A stretch of DNA of 64,000 nucleotides. Origin: an uncultured Coriobacteriaceae bacterium (GTDB taxonomy: Bacteria > Actinomycetota > Coriobacteriia > Coriobacteriales > Atopobiaceae). The DNA lies in contig CADBYM010000009.1 of assembly GCA_902798915.1 (NCBI GenBank), positions 25,312 through 89,311 on the forward strand. Direction: 5' to 3'. The number at the start of each line of letters is the position of its first letter. Position 1 is the first letter of the stretch. The notes beneath the pieces are model-generated. The model saw only the letters and a list, made by a program, of their open reading frames with translations, searched no databases and was not told the origin of the DNA. Made by a program: the position numbers and the translations under genes. Shown one piece after another: positions 27,483-36,417 of the stretch.

Positions 27483-29060
27483 ATGAGGGAGTTCAACACC
27501 ACGGGACTGTGCGTGCCCGAGAGGCACTACATGGTGGATATATCCGGGCGCGTCGCACAGATGCGCGCGATGGTGGAGAGGGGCGATTACTTCTGCGTGA
27601 ACCGCGCGCGACAGTACGGCAAGACCACGACGCTGGCGGCGCTCGAGGACGCGCTCGCGGAGGACTTCACAGTCGCGAGCCTGGACTTCCAAGCGCTCGG
27701 CCACGCCGACTTCGCCACCGAGGGTACCTTCGCAGGGGCGCTCGCCCAGACGCTGCTCGACAGGCTTGCGCCCGACCTTCCCGAGGTCGCTGACAAGGCG
27801 CTGGAGGACCTTGCGGATCGCGACCCAGGGGCACTCTCGCTGAGGTTGCTCTTCCGCGCGCTGCGCCTCTGGCTCGACGCGTCGCAAAGGCCCGTGGTCC
27901 TCATCGTGGACGAGGTGGACAGCGCCACGAACAACCAGGTGTTCCTCGACTTCCTGGCGCAGCTGCGCCTGCAGTACCTCACGCGCCAGAGAAACCCCTC
28001 GGCCCCTGCCTTTCGCTCGGTCGTCCTTGCCGGGGTCACCGACGTCAAGCACCTCAAGGCGAGGATCCGACCGGGCGAGGCGACCAAGGTCAACAGCCCG
28101 TGGAACATCGCTGCCGACTTCGACGTGGACATGTCTTTCTCGGCGGCCGATGTGGCGGGCATGCTCGCGGACTACGAGGCCGACCACGCCACGGGTATGG
28201 ACGTCCGCGCCGTGGCGGAAGAGGTCGTGGCCTGGACCGCGGGCTACCCCTTCCTCGTGAGTCGCGTCTGCCAGCTCGTGGACAAACACGATCTCGGCTG
28301 GGACGGCGGTGGCGTGGACGCGGCGGTGGGGCTGCTGCTCGTCGAACGCAACACCCTCTTCGACTCGCTTGTCGGCAAACTCGAGGACTATCCAGAGCTC
28401 AAGGCCAGCCTGCGCAGCCTGCTAATGGAGGGCCGTGAGGTTGCCTACAACCCCGACCAGGAGGAAATGTCGCAGCTCGCGATGTATGGTTTCGTCAAGA
28501 ACCGTGGAGGGCGTGTCGTGGTTGCCAACCGCATCTTCGAGACGAGGCTCTACAATCTGTTCCTCTCCGACGAGGAGCTGCGCGGAGGCCGCAGCGCTCG
28601 CGTGGGCGATGCCGCGAGCCTCGACCGCGGCCTGTTCGTCGAGGGCGGACGCCTTAACATGCGCGCCGTGCTGGAGGGCTTCCGCCGCACCTACACGGAG
28701 GTGTACGGCCCGCTCGAGGAGGGTGGCCGCTTTGCGGAAAAGGACGGGCGCGAGCCCTTCCTCATGTACCTCAAGCCTATCATCAACGGGACCGGCAACT
28801 ACTACGTGGAGGCGCAGACCCGCGACCAGACGCGCACCGACGTCATCATGGACTACCTCGGCGAGCGGTTCGTGGTGGAGCTCAAGATCTGGCGCGGGCT
28901 GCGCTACAACGAGGCCGGCGAGCGACAGGTATCGGGGTATCTGGACTACTTCGGACTCTCGGTGGGCTACATGCTGAGCTTTAACTTCAACAAGCGCAAG
29001 GAGACCGGCTTGAGCCGGGTGGCCGTGGGGGACAAGGTCCTCTGGGAGGAGACCATCTGA
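27483..29060 (+). CDS. AAA-ATPase-like protein with PD-(D/E)XK-like domain (DUF1703 type)
   Basis: A 525-aa protein of the AAA-ATPase_like/DUF1703 class. The N-terminal P-loop is ARQYGKTTTL; a Walker B-like PVVLIVDEVDSAT follows near residue 145. The C-terminal 120 residues have the nuclease-fold core DVIMDYLGERFVVELKIWRG, with the ELK motif. GGAGGGGCACG precedes the ATG. Such genes are often present in several copies in gut anaerobes; their role is unknown, and mobile-element or defence functions have been suggested. A second, different member lies 1 kb downstream. Confidence 0.8.
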   Translation: MREFNTTGLCVPERHYMVDISGRVAQMRAMVERGDYFCVNRARQYGKTTTLAALEDALAEDFTVASLDFQALGHADFATEGTFAGALAQTLLDRLAPDLPEVADKALEDLADRDPGALSLRLLFRALRLWLDASQRPVVLIVDEVDSATNNQVFLDFLAQLRLQYLTRQRNPSAPAFRSVVLAGVTDVKHLKARIRPGEATKVNSPWNIAADFDVDMSFSAADVAGMLADYEADHATGMDVRAVAEEVVAWTAGYPFLVSRVCQLVDKHDLGWDGGGVDAAVGLLLVERNTLFDSLVGKLEDYPELKASLRSLLMEGREVAYNPDQEEMSQLAMYGFVKNRGGRVVVANRIFETRLYNLFLSDEELRGGRSARVGDAASLDRGLFVEGGRLNMRAVLEGFRRTYTEVYGPLEEGGRFAEKDGREPFLMYLKPIINGTGNYYVEAQTRDQTRTDVIMDYLGERFVVELKIWRGLRYNEAGERQVSGYLDYFGLSVGYMLSFNFNKRKETGLSRVAVGDKVLWEETI

Positions 29061-29091
29061 TGACGAGGACGTGGCAACGGTGAGGGTGTTG

Positions 29092-29628
29092 TCACCCGCA
29101 TACTGTGATGAGTCCCGTCATGAGTCCGGCGAGCACCAGTGGTATCGCCCCGTCTATGAAGGCAGCCATGCCATCGAATGCGTAAAACGCCAGGTAGCAG
29201 ACGATGCTGACGGTAGCGCCAACCAAGCAAAGTGCAGCAAGTATCCAGCCCAACCATAGCGCGATGGACCCCAAGGCCACGAGCGTGTTTATCTCCAAAA
29301 GGACGACGGTCGTCCAAAGGACGATGATAAAGAGCTCTGAGGTTACGGGGCGATACAGCTTGCGGCTTGAGATGATAAGGAGCGCTACGTAGCTTACTAT
29401 GCCGCCGATCACCAAGGCAATGCCCGGCACGAGGCCAATCGAGAAGTCGAGTCCCTGCCAGATGTCGTAAAGAGCCAGGACACCAAGTATGACTGCGGGA
29501 ATGAGCAACCAGCCACTCTTCAGGCCACGAATTGGTCGCCACGGGTTGAAGCCTACGACCCACCAAGCAAGATAAATGGCAAAGCAGAACAGCAGCTTGA
29601 TGTTTCCCGTCTTGATGTATTCTGCCAT
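29092..29628 (-). CDS. Polytopic membrane protein, function unknown
   Basis: A 178-aa protein with about six hydrophobic helices (for example LLFCFAIYLAWWVVGF, LLIPAVILGVLALYDIW, and the last AAFIDGAIPLVLAGLMTG). The start at 29628 follows AGGAGGAG; an upstream in-frame ATG would place that ribosome site inside the gene. No family is recognised. It lies on the opposite strand between the two AAA-ATPase-like genes. Confidence 0.7.
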   Translation of the reverse strand: MAEYIKTGNIKLLFCFAIYLAWWVVGFNPWRPIRGLKSGWLLIPAVILGVLALYDIWQGLDFSIGLVPGIALVIGGIVSYVALLIISSRKLYRPVTSELFIIVLWTTVVLLEINTLVALGSIALWLGWILAALCLVGATVSIVCYLAFYAFDGMAAFIDGAIPLVLAGLMTGLITVCG

Positions 29629-29818
29629 CGTCTCCTCCTCTTGCATGCCGACTCTCAGTCATCGAGACACTGCTCTTCGTGAATTATACGTTGAAGGAGG
29701 TGGCAGGCAGGTGCGTATTGGGAACCGGTGTCGCATGGGCATTGTCCCTCTCGCTCGACATCAACCTGCAATTGCCGCTCCAGATTACAACAGGGTTAGA
29801 TTGAGCTAACATAGTTCA

Positions 29819-30061
29819 CAGAACGGAGGCTCAAAAGAGCTTCGAGCCGAATGGCGTGGGCGGCGCAACATGGAATTCGCGGAGATGGGACTGGCAAGCT
29901 GGCAAGCGGCAAGACCCTGATTCAAGGGCTTCTTCGAGATGAGCGACGAGACGGCAGACCGGTTCATGGAGTGCTTTGCGAGATTCAGCCCGGAGTCCAT
30001 CAAGAACGAGCATTACACCGACCTGCTCACCTGGTATGGAACTGACGACGGGATAGGCAAT
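29819..30061 (+). pseudogene. Decayed ORF of unknown family with in-frame stop
   Basis: One reading frame is protein-like across an in-frame TGA at 29918–29920. Before it lie ELRAEWRGRRNMEF and GLASWQAARP; after it lie FKGFFEMSDETADRFMECF and SIKNEHYTDLLTWYGTDD. The composition and lack of low complexity look like a real gene fragment of about 75 residues. It has no convincing start and is not recognised. The rest of the 29629–30117 gap holds only the promoter regions of the flanking genes. Confidence 0.4.
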
Positions 30062-30117
30062 CTAGCAGTGCCGCTTGACTGTGTTACCCTATATGCGGCG
30101 AAGAGAAGGACGCATGT

Positions 30118-31695
30118 ATGGGTACCTATATCAATCCTGGCAATCAGGGTTTCCGACGGGCACGCCGCGGCGAGTACGTGGATAAGACCGGGCTCATTGC
30201 CCTCGTAAATGGTGCCTTGTGCAGTCCAAAGATGCTCATCTGCGTGAGTCGCCCCCGGCGTTTTGGCAAGTCTTACGCGGCTGAGATGCTCTGCGCGTAC
30301 TACTCGCGGGGCTGCGACTCCCGCGACCTGTTCGAGGATCTTGCCATCGCGCAGGACCCCTCCTTTGAGGATAATCTCAACGCCCATAACGTCATTCGTC
30401 TCGACATGACAGACCTCCTGCATCGAGGTAACGATGTTGCTGAGACCGCGACGAGGCTCATTGTCGGAGAGTTACACGAAGAGTATCCCATCATCGTGAA
30501 GCCTTCCGACTATTATGCCGATGCCATACTTGCTGTTGTGCGCTATACTGGCAGGCCGTTCGTCTTCCTCATCGACGAGTGGGACGTGCCTATTCGCGAG
30601 CGTGGTGAGGAAGAGACGCGTCGCTATGTCGACTTCCTGCGCGCATTGTTCAAGAACGCGAGCTTCACATCCGAGGCGGTGGCGGCTGCGTATATGACGG
30701 GCATCCTGCCCATTAAGCGCTACCACACACAGTCCGCCATCTCGGAGTTTCGCGAGTACACCATGCTGAGTCCCGAGCGCTACGCCCCATACGTGGGCTT
30801 TACCGAGGACGAGGTACGGGAGCTATGTGATCGCCATGGCCTAGACTTTGCTGAGGCGAAGCGCTGGTACGATGGCTATGAGCTGCCGAATCCGGACGGA
30901 GGCGCGCAACTACATCTGTATGCGCCCTTCTCTGTTATGCGGGCCATGGAGAGTGGACGCTTTGCTTCGTATTGGACGAGTACCGCTGCATACGACTCGC
31001 TGCTCACCTATATAGAACGTGACTTCGACGGCCTGCAAGACAAGGTTGCTGATTTGGTCGCAGGTGAGCGGCTTGCCATAAACCCACGCAAGTTTGACAA
31101 CGACATGCGCGAGGTCAACGACGCCGATGACGTCTTTACCGTGCTGGCGCACTTGGGCTACGTCGCCTACGACGAGGAATCGGATACCGTGCGTGTGCCC
31201 AATGAGGAAGTACGCATGGAGTTCGTAGCCACTTTGGAGCGCGGATCGCATCCCGAGGTTCGGCGATTGGTTGAGGCAGCGGACAACACTTTGCGAGCGA
31301 CGTTCGCGGAAGACGCCGAGGCGGTTGCTGCCGCGGTGGCGGCGGCCCACGATTCGCGCGTGGGGCCCGACTGGTACAACGACGAACAGTCCTTGCGCTT
31401 TGCGGTGAAGCTCGCCTATCTCACTGCTATCGAGAAGTATGCCGAGGTGGAGGAGCTGCCCAGCGGGCACGGGTTTGCCGACGTCATCTATCTGCCCAAG
31501 AGATACGCACGCATTCCTGCGCTGGTGGTGGAGCTCAAGTGGAACAAGCCGGTTGATTCGGCTCTTGAGCAGATTCGCAGTCGCAACTACCCCAAAGTGC
31601 TCCAAGACTATGGTGGACCCGTGCTGCTCGTCGGTATTACCTATGATCGAGTGACCAAGGCTCACAATGCCGTCATCGAGCGCATCTGCAAGTAG
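30118..31695 (+). CDS. AAA-ATPase-like/DUF1703 protein
   Basis: A 525-aa protein of the AAA-ATPase_like plus DUF1703 class. It opens with the family sequence GTYINPGNQGFRRARRGEYVDKTGLI, has the P-loop RPRRFGKSYAAEML, Walker B PFVFLIDEWDVP and, at the C-terminus, the PD-(D/E)XK-like core GFADVIYLP…PALVVELKWNK. The DNA- or protein-cleaving activity is inferred from fold only. It is the classical form of this family, whereas the gene at 27483 is divergent; they are not recent copies of each other. Function unknown. Confidence 0.85.
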   Translation: MGTYINPGNQGFRRARRGEYVDKTGLIALVNGALCSPKMLICVSRPRRFGKSYAAEMLCAYYSRGCDSRDLFEDLAIAQDPSFEDNLNAHNVIRLDMTDLLHRGNDVAETATRLIVGELHEEYPIIVKPSDYYADAILAVVRYTGRPFVFLIDEWDVPIRERGEEETRRYVDFLRALFKNASFTSEAVAAAYMTGILPIKRYHTQSAISEFREYTMLSPERYAPYVGFTEDEVRELCDRHGLDFAEAKRWYDGYELPNPDGGAQLHLYAPFSVMRAMESGRFASYWTSTAAYDSLLTYIERDFDGLQDKVADLVAGERLAINPRKFDNDMREVNDADDVFTVLAHLGYVAYDEESDTVRVPNEEVRMEFVATLERGSHPEVRRLVEAADNTLRATFAEDAEAVAAAVAAAHDSRVGPDWYNDEQSLRFAVKLAYLTAIEKYAEVEELPSGHGFADVIYLPKRYARIPALVVELKWNKPVDSALEQIRSRNYPKVLQDYGGPVLLVGITYDRVTKAHNAVIERICK

Positions 31696-31925
31696 ACGGG
31701 GTGTAGGGAGCCGGCCGACGCGAAGGCCCTGTGTCCAAATGCTACGTTTGTTTTGCTCGTGGGCCGTCGGGTGTTCCGGCAGCCGCGGTGCCACGGAGTC
31801 CCAGGCGCAACTAGTCTATTACCAGTGAGTGACAATTGCACGGAAAGTATGGCGCTCTTCTTTACGCTCTCGTACCGTATTAGCATTTGCACTTGTACGA
31901 ACTCTTTTGGGGGAAAGGAGTGTGC

Positions 31926-32426
31926 ATGCGTACGTTGGCACCAGTGGACCTGTCGCTGATAAAGCCCGCGCTCGACACCTATGCCGATACTCCCGGCAGC
32001 CTCATCACCATCTTGCAGGAGACGCAGGAGATTTATGGCTACCTGCCCATGGATGTGATGGAGCACATTGCGGAGCGTACCGGGACGCCCATCGCTACCA
32101 TCGTGGGCGTGGCGACGTTTTATGCCCAGTTCAGGCTCGAGCCGGTGGGCAAGTACCTGATCATGCTGTGTCAGGGAACGGCTTGTCACGTGAACGGATC
32201 GGAGCTCATCTCGGCGGCCATCTCCGACGAACTGGGCATCGAGAATGGCCAAACCACAGCAGATGGCCTGTTCTCTCTTGAGCACGTGGCTTGCTTGGGC
32301 TGCTGCTCTTTGTCGCCCGTCATGATGATCAACGGGCGCACCTACGGTCGCCTTACGCCCGACAAGGCTCGCAAGATCCTGCGTGGTCTGGCGGCCGAGG
32401 AGAATGAGGGAGGCGAGGCCAAATGA
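31926..32426 (+). CDS. NuoE-like [2Fe-2S] subunit (HndA/StnA type)
   Basis: A 166-aa thioredoxin-fold subunit. Four cysteines for one [2Fe-2S] cluster are visible as CQGTACHVNG and CLGCCSLSP, preceded by the helical VGVATFYAQFRLEPVG. AAAGGAG precedes the ATG at 31926. It overlaps the NuoF-like gene by an ATGA unit. It is the first subunit of a three-gene soluble NAD(P)H-linked complex and has no membrane or quinone partner genes. Confidence 0.9.
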   Translation: MRTLAPVDLSLIKPALDTYADTPGSLITILQETQEIYGYLPMDVMEHIAERTGTPIATIVGVATFYAQFRLEPVGKYLIMLCQGTACHVNGSELISAAISDELGIENGQTTADGLFSLEHVACLGCCSLSPVMMINGRTYGRLTPDKARKILRGLAAEENEGGEAK

Positions 32427-34183
32427 GAATCGTCATCGGAGAGGGTAGCTGCGGGCTGGCCGCCGGGGCTGGGGCCGTCCACACCAAGCTTGAGGAGCTG
32501 CTTGCCACGGACAATCCCAAGGGTGTGGAGCTGGGCATCACCGGCTGCATCGGCATGTGCTTCCTCGAGCCCATCGTGGATGTGTACGAGGACGATGGTA
32601 CGCTGCACCGTCTGGTCAGGGTGCAGGAGAAAGACGCCCAGGCCATCTACGACGCGGCCATGGGTGGCGACCTGGCGCTGCTCGACAAGCTGCTCATCTC
32701 ACCCGAGGAAGAGCAGTTCCTCGCCAAGCAGACGCGCGTGGCCTTGCGCGACTGCGGCATCATCGACCCGGAGAGCATCGACGACTATCTCGCGCACGGT
32801 GGCTATCAGGCCATCACCAAGGTGTTGACTACTGGTATGAGCCAAGAGGATGTCATCCAGCAGATCGACATTGCCGGACTACGCGGCCGTGGCGGCGCGG
32901 GATTCTCCACGGCATTCAAATGGCGCGCCGCGCGTGACGCACAGGGCGACCAGAAGTACCTCATCTGCAATGCGGACGAGGGCGACCCCGGTGCCTTCAT
33001 GGACCGCGCCGTCATCGAGGGCGACCCGCACAGCCTTATCGAGGGTATGCTCATCGGCGCCTACAGCATCGGTGCCAGTGAGGCCATCGTCTACGTGCGC
33101 GCCGAGTACCCGCTGGCCATCACCCGCCTGCGCAAGGCTATTGTGGACGCTACCGCACGTGGGTATCTCGGCGAGAACATCTGTGGGAGCGACTTCTCGT
33201 GCACGCTGCGCATCAAGGCGGGCGCAGGCGCGTTCGTGTGCGGTGAGGAGACGGCCCTTATCGAGTCGCTTGAGGGCAAGCGTGGCATGCCGCGCTTGAA
33301 GCCGCCCTTCCCGGCGCAGGCGGGCTACTGGCTCAAGCCTTCGAACATCAACAACGTGGAGACCTACGCGAACGTGGCATGGATCATCCAAAACGGTGGC
33401 GCAGCCTTCGCCGCCATGGGCACCGAGGGCTCCAAGGGAACCAAGGTGTTTGCGCTTTCCGGCAAGATTGCCCGTGGCGGCCTGGTAGAGGTTCCCATGG
33501 GCACCACGCTGCGCGAGGTCATCTTCGACATCGGCGGCGGCATCCGCGACAACAAGGAGTTCAAGGCCGTCCAGCTGGGCGGACCTTCCGGTGGCTGCGT
33601 ACCTGCAAGCAAGCTCGACACCGTCATTGACTACAACGAGCTGTCTGCCACCGGCGCCATCATGGGTTCCGGCGGCATGGTGGTCATGGACGAGACCACC
33701 TGCATGGTCAGCATGGCGCGCTTCTTCCTCGACTTCACCGCCAAGGAGAGCTGTGGCAAGTGCGTTCACTGCCGTCTGGGCACCAAGCGCATGCTGGAGA
33801 TCCTCGACCGCATCGTGGCGGGCAAGGGCGAGCCGGGCGACATCGAGAAGCTCGAGGACCTGTGCTATGCCATCAAGGACGGCGCGCTCTGCGGTCTGGG
33901 GCAGACGGCCCCCAACCCGGTGCTCACCACCATCCGCTACTTCCGCGACGAGCTCGAGGCGCACATCGACGAGCGTCGCTGCCCTGCTGGCGAATGCCGT
34001 GAGCTCATCTCCTATTCCATCGACAAGTCCGTATGCATCGGCTGCACAGCCTGCGCACGGCAATGTCCCGTGGGTGCCATCTCCGGCGAGCGCAAGTCGC
34101 CGCATGAGATTGACCCGCAGCTGTGCATCAAGTGCGGCAATTGCAAGACTGCCTGCCGCTTCGGTGCGGTCCAGGTCGCGTAG
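32423..34183 (+). CDS. NuoF-like FMN/iron-sulfur subunit (HndC/StnB type)
   Basis: A 586-aa flavoprotein. Residues 1–90 are a thioredoxin-like [2Fe-2S] domain (GSCGLAAGA, GITGCIGMC). The NuoF core shows GRGGAGFSTAFKW and ICNADEGDPGAF for FMN and NADH, then SCGKCVHCRLGT for a [4Fe-4S] cluster. The last 55 residues are a two-cluster ferredoxin domain (CIGCTACARQCPVGA, CIKCGNCKTAC). This layout matches NAD(H)-binding subunits of bifurcating hydrogenases, formate dehydrogenases and Nfn-like complexes. Confidence 0.92.
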   Translation: MRIVIGEGSCGLAAGAGAVHTKLEELLATDNPKGVELGITGCIGMCFLEPIVDVYEDDGTLHRLVRVQEKDAQAIYDAAMGGDLALLDKLLISPEEEQFLAKQTRVALRDCGIIDPESIDDYLAHGGYQAITKVLTTGMSQEDVIQQIDIAGLRGRGGAGFSTAFKWRAARDAQGDQKYLICNADEGDPGAFMDRAVIEGDPHSLIEGMLIGAYSIGASEAIVYVRAEYPLAITRLRKAIVDATARGYLGENICGSDFSCTLRIKAGAGAFVCGEETALIESLEGKRGMPRLKPPFPAQAGYWLKPSNINNVETYANVAWIIQNGGAAFAAMGTEGSKGTKVFALSGKIARGGLVEVPMGTTLREVIFDIGGGIRDNKEFKAVQLGGPSGGCVPASKLDTVIDYNELSATGAIMGSGGMVVMDETTCMVSMARFFLDFTAKESCGKCVHCRLGTKRMLEILDRIVAGKGEPGDIEKLEDLCYAIKDGALCGLGQTAPNPVLTTIRYFRDELEAHIDERRCPAGECRELISYSIDKSVCIGCTACARQCPVGAISGERKSPHEIDPQLCIKCGNCKTACRFGAVQVA

Positions 34184-34201
34184 GGAAAGGGGGATCCGAC
34201 T

Positions 34202-36256
34202 ATGTCCATCACATACACCATCGACGGCGTGAAGGTCGTGGCAGAGCCTTCCGATACCATTCTCACGTCGGCAACGCGGGCGGGGATAGAGATTCCCACC
34301 CTGTGCTTCGACAAGCGCACCGCCATCTACGGCGCCTGTGGCCTCTGTCTCGTTGAGGTGGAGGGCGTGCCCAAGCTTCTGCGCGCCTGCTCGGCGCGGC
34401 CGCAGGAGGGCTACGTGGTGCACCTGCATAGCAAGCGCGTGGATCGTGCGCGCAAGACGGCTCTGGAGCTGCTGCTCTCGGACCACACTGGCGACTGCCG
34501 CGGACCCTGCAAGCTCAACTGCCCAGCCATGACCGACTGCCAGAAGTACGTGGGCGAGATTCGCGGGGGTCGCTACAAGGACGCAGTCTCCACGATCTAC
34601 GAGGCGTTCCCGTTGCCCGCATCCATCGGTCGCGTCTGCCCGCATCCCTGCGAGGACGCGTGCCGTCGCAAGATGGTCGAGGAGCCCATCTCCATCGCGT
34701 TCCTCAAGGCCTTTGCCGCCGACAAGGTTGAGGCTGACGGCGATCCCTACGAAGTGGCGTGCGAGCCCAGCACTGGCAAGCGCGTGGCCATTGTGGGTGG
34801 CGGCCCCGCCGGTCTCACGGCGGCCTACTTCCTGCGTCGCTACGGCCATGCGGTCACCATCTACGACAAGCAGCCCAAGCTGGGTGGCATGCTGCGCTAC
34901 GGCATCCCCGAGTATCGCCTGCCCAAGGCCGTGCTCGACCGCGAGATCGAAATCATCCTGAACGCGGGCGTTGAGGTGCACACCAACACCCAGTTGGGGC
35001 GCGACATCGACTTTAACGATCTGCGCGAGCGCTATGATGCCGTGCTGCTTGCCCTTGGTGCCTGGAGGTCCATGTCCATGCGCGTGCCGGGCGAGGACTT
35101 GGAAGGCGTGTTTGGCGGCATTGACTTCCTGGAGCGATTGGGCTTGGGCGAGCGCCCCGTGCTGGGCGAGCGCGTGGCTGTGTGTGGTGGCGGCAACACC
35201 GCCATGGACTGCTGCCGCACCGCCGTGCGCCTGGGTGCCAAGGAAGTCTACGTGGTGTACCGGCGTACGCGCAACGAGATGCCCGCGGCCGACATCGAGA
35301 TCGAAGAGGCCGAGGAAGAGGGCGTCACCTTCAAGTTCCTCACCAACCCCATCGAGTTCTACGGCGAGGATGGGCATGTGACCGGCATGAAGCTGCAGGT
35401 CATGGAGCTGGGCGAGCCCGATGCCTCCGGACGTCGTCGTCCGGTTCCCGTGGAGGGTGCCACCGAGGACATCGCCATCGACAACGTGCTCATGGCCATC
35501 GGTCAGGGCGCCAACTGCGAGGGCGTCGACTCGGACCTGCTTACGCAGCGCGGCACCATCGCCTGCGACGAGCTCACCTTCCGCACGAGCATCGAGAACG
35601 TGTTTGCGGCGGGTGACGTGACCAACCGTGGCGCCGGCATCGCCATCCAGGCCATCGCCGAGGCGCAGAAGGCTGCCCTGTGCATCAACAACTACCTTGA
35701 GGGCGATGAGGTGCGTGCCCGCGTCCCGTACTTCGTCGAACAGGAGAAGACACCTGAGGACTTCGAGGATGAGCCGAAGCAGAAGCGCGAGAAGATGCCC
35801 GGACTCACGCCCGAGCAGCGTCGCGACAACTTCGAACCCATCTACTTCGGATTCACTGAGGAGCAAGCTCGTCGCGAGGCGTCGAGGTGCCTGGAGTGCG
35901 GCTGCCATGACTACTACGACTGCCGCCTCATCCGCTATGCCAACGCCTTCGACATCGATCCCGAGCACTTTGCGGGCGAGATGCACAAGCGCGAGGACAA
36001 GCCCGTGGTCTCTGAGGTTATCATGCACAATCCGGACAAGTGCGTCCTCTGCGGTTTGTGTTATCGCATCTGCGACCAGGAGGTGGGCAAGACGTTCCTC
36101 GGCCTGTACAACCGCGGCTTCTCAACCGTGGTCAACCCGATGGTACCAGACGAGGCGCGCGCCTTCTGTGCCAGCTGCCTCAAGTGCGTGGAAGCATGTC
36201 CCACCGGTGCCATGCAGAGCATCCCCGCATGTGAGCGCGTGACTCAGATTCTGTAG
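34202..36256 (+). CDS. NuoG-N / GltD-like NADPH-binding iron-sulfur flavoprotein (StnC type)
   Basis: A 684-aa fusion. Residues 1–80 are a [2Fe-2S] domain (CFDKRTAIYGACGLC); next comes the cysteine-rich linker (CRGPCKLNC, CPHPCEDACRR). The middle is a glutamate-synthase small-subunit-like flavoprotein with FAD loop VAIVGGGPAGLTAAYF and NADPH loop VAVCGGGNTAMDCC. The C-terminus has two cluster motifs (CVLCGLCYRIC, CASCLKCVEACPTGA). No [FeFe]-hydrogenase H-cluster motif is present, so this is a transhydrogenase-like subunit rather than a hydrogenase. It is the last gene of the operon. Confidence 0.88.
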   Translation: MSITYTIDGVKVVAEPSDTILTSATRAGIEIPTLCFDKRTAIYGACGLCLVEVEGVPKLLRACSARPQEGYVVHLHSKRVDRARKTALELLLSDHTGDCRGPCKLNCPAMTDCQKYVGEIRGGRYKDAVSTIYEAFPLPASIGRVCPHPCEDACRRKMVEEPISIAFLKAFAADKVEADGDPYEVACEPSTGKRVAIVGGGPAGLTAAYFLRRYGHAVTIYDKQPKLGGMLRYGIPEYRLPKAVLDREIEIILNAGVEVHTNTQLGRDIDFNDLRERYDAVLLALGAWRSMSMRVPGEDLEGVFGGIDFLERLGLGERPVLGERVAVCGGGNTAMDCCRTAVRLGAKEVYVVYRRTRNEMPAADIEIEEAEEEGVTFKFLTNPIEFYGEDGHVTGMKLQVMELGEPDASGRRRPVPVEGATEDIAIDNVLMAIGQGANCEGVDSDLLTQRGTIACDELTFRTSIENVFAAGDVTNRGAGIAIQAIAEAQKAALCINNYLEGDEVRARVPYFVEQEKTPEDFEDEPKQKREKMPGLTPEQRRDNFEPIYFGFTEEQARREASRCLECGCHDYYDCRLIRYANAFDIDPEHFAGEMHKREDKPVVSEVIMHNPDKCVLCGLCYRICDQEVGKTFLGLYNRGFSTVVNPMVPDEARAFCASCLKCVEACPTGAMQSIPACERVTQIL

Positions 36257-36277
36257 CAGTCGCAATGAGAGCATGGG

Positions 36278-36313
36278 CAGTCCCCCAGCGACGAATCCGC
36301 CGCTGGGGGACTG
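36278..36313 (+). terminator. Hairpin after the iron-sulfur flavoprotein operon
   Basis: A perfect 13-bp stem (36278–36290 with 36301–36313) with a 10-base loop, 21 bases past the stop. There is no T tract. It is followed by a copy of the GTGACRACGGGGACGGA dispersed motif (36329–36350). Confidence 0.5.
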
Positions 36314-36328
36314 TCTCGCAACGGGAGC

Positions 36329-36350
36329 GTGACAACGGGGACGGAGCGTG
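36329..36350. repeat. Dispersed GTGACRACGGGGACGGA motif, copy 1
   Basis: An intergenic copy (GTGACAACGGGGACGG at its core) of a short motif also present at 51376–51400 and 63463–63480, with a shorter relative at 63491–63505. All lie outside genes. Confidence 0.45.
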
Positions 36351-36417
36351 TCGCCACGTATTCTGATGCGGGAGTCGCACGCAGCAAGGACAAAAGCCGA
36401 CTAAGGGGGCCCGAACC

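Noticed and set aside
32879..36028. A 1049-codon open frame on the - strand
   Set aside because: It lies opposite the NuoF- and GltD-like genes, which have strong domain evidence; high GC gives long antisense frames and it has no homology or ribosome site.
31926..36256. An electron-bifurcating [FeFe] hydrogenase
   Set aside because: No H-cluster motifs occur in the operon or nearby; the third gene is GltD-like.
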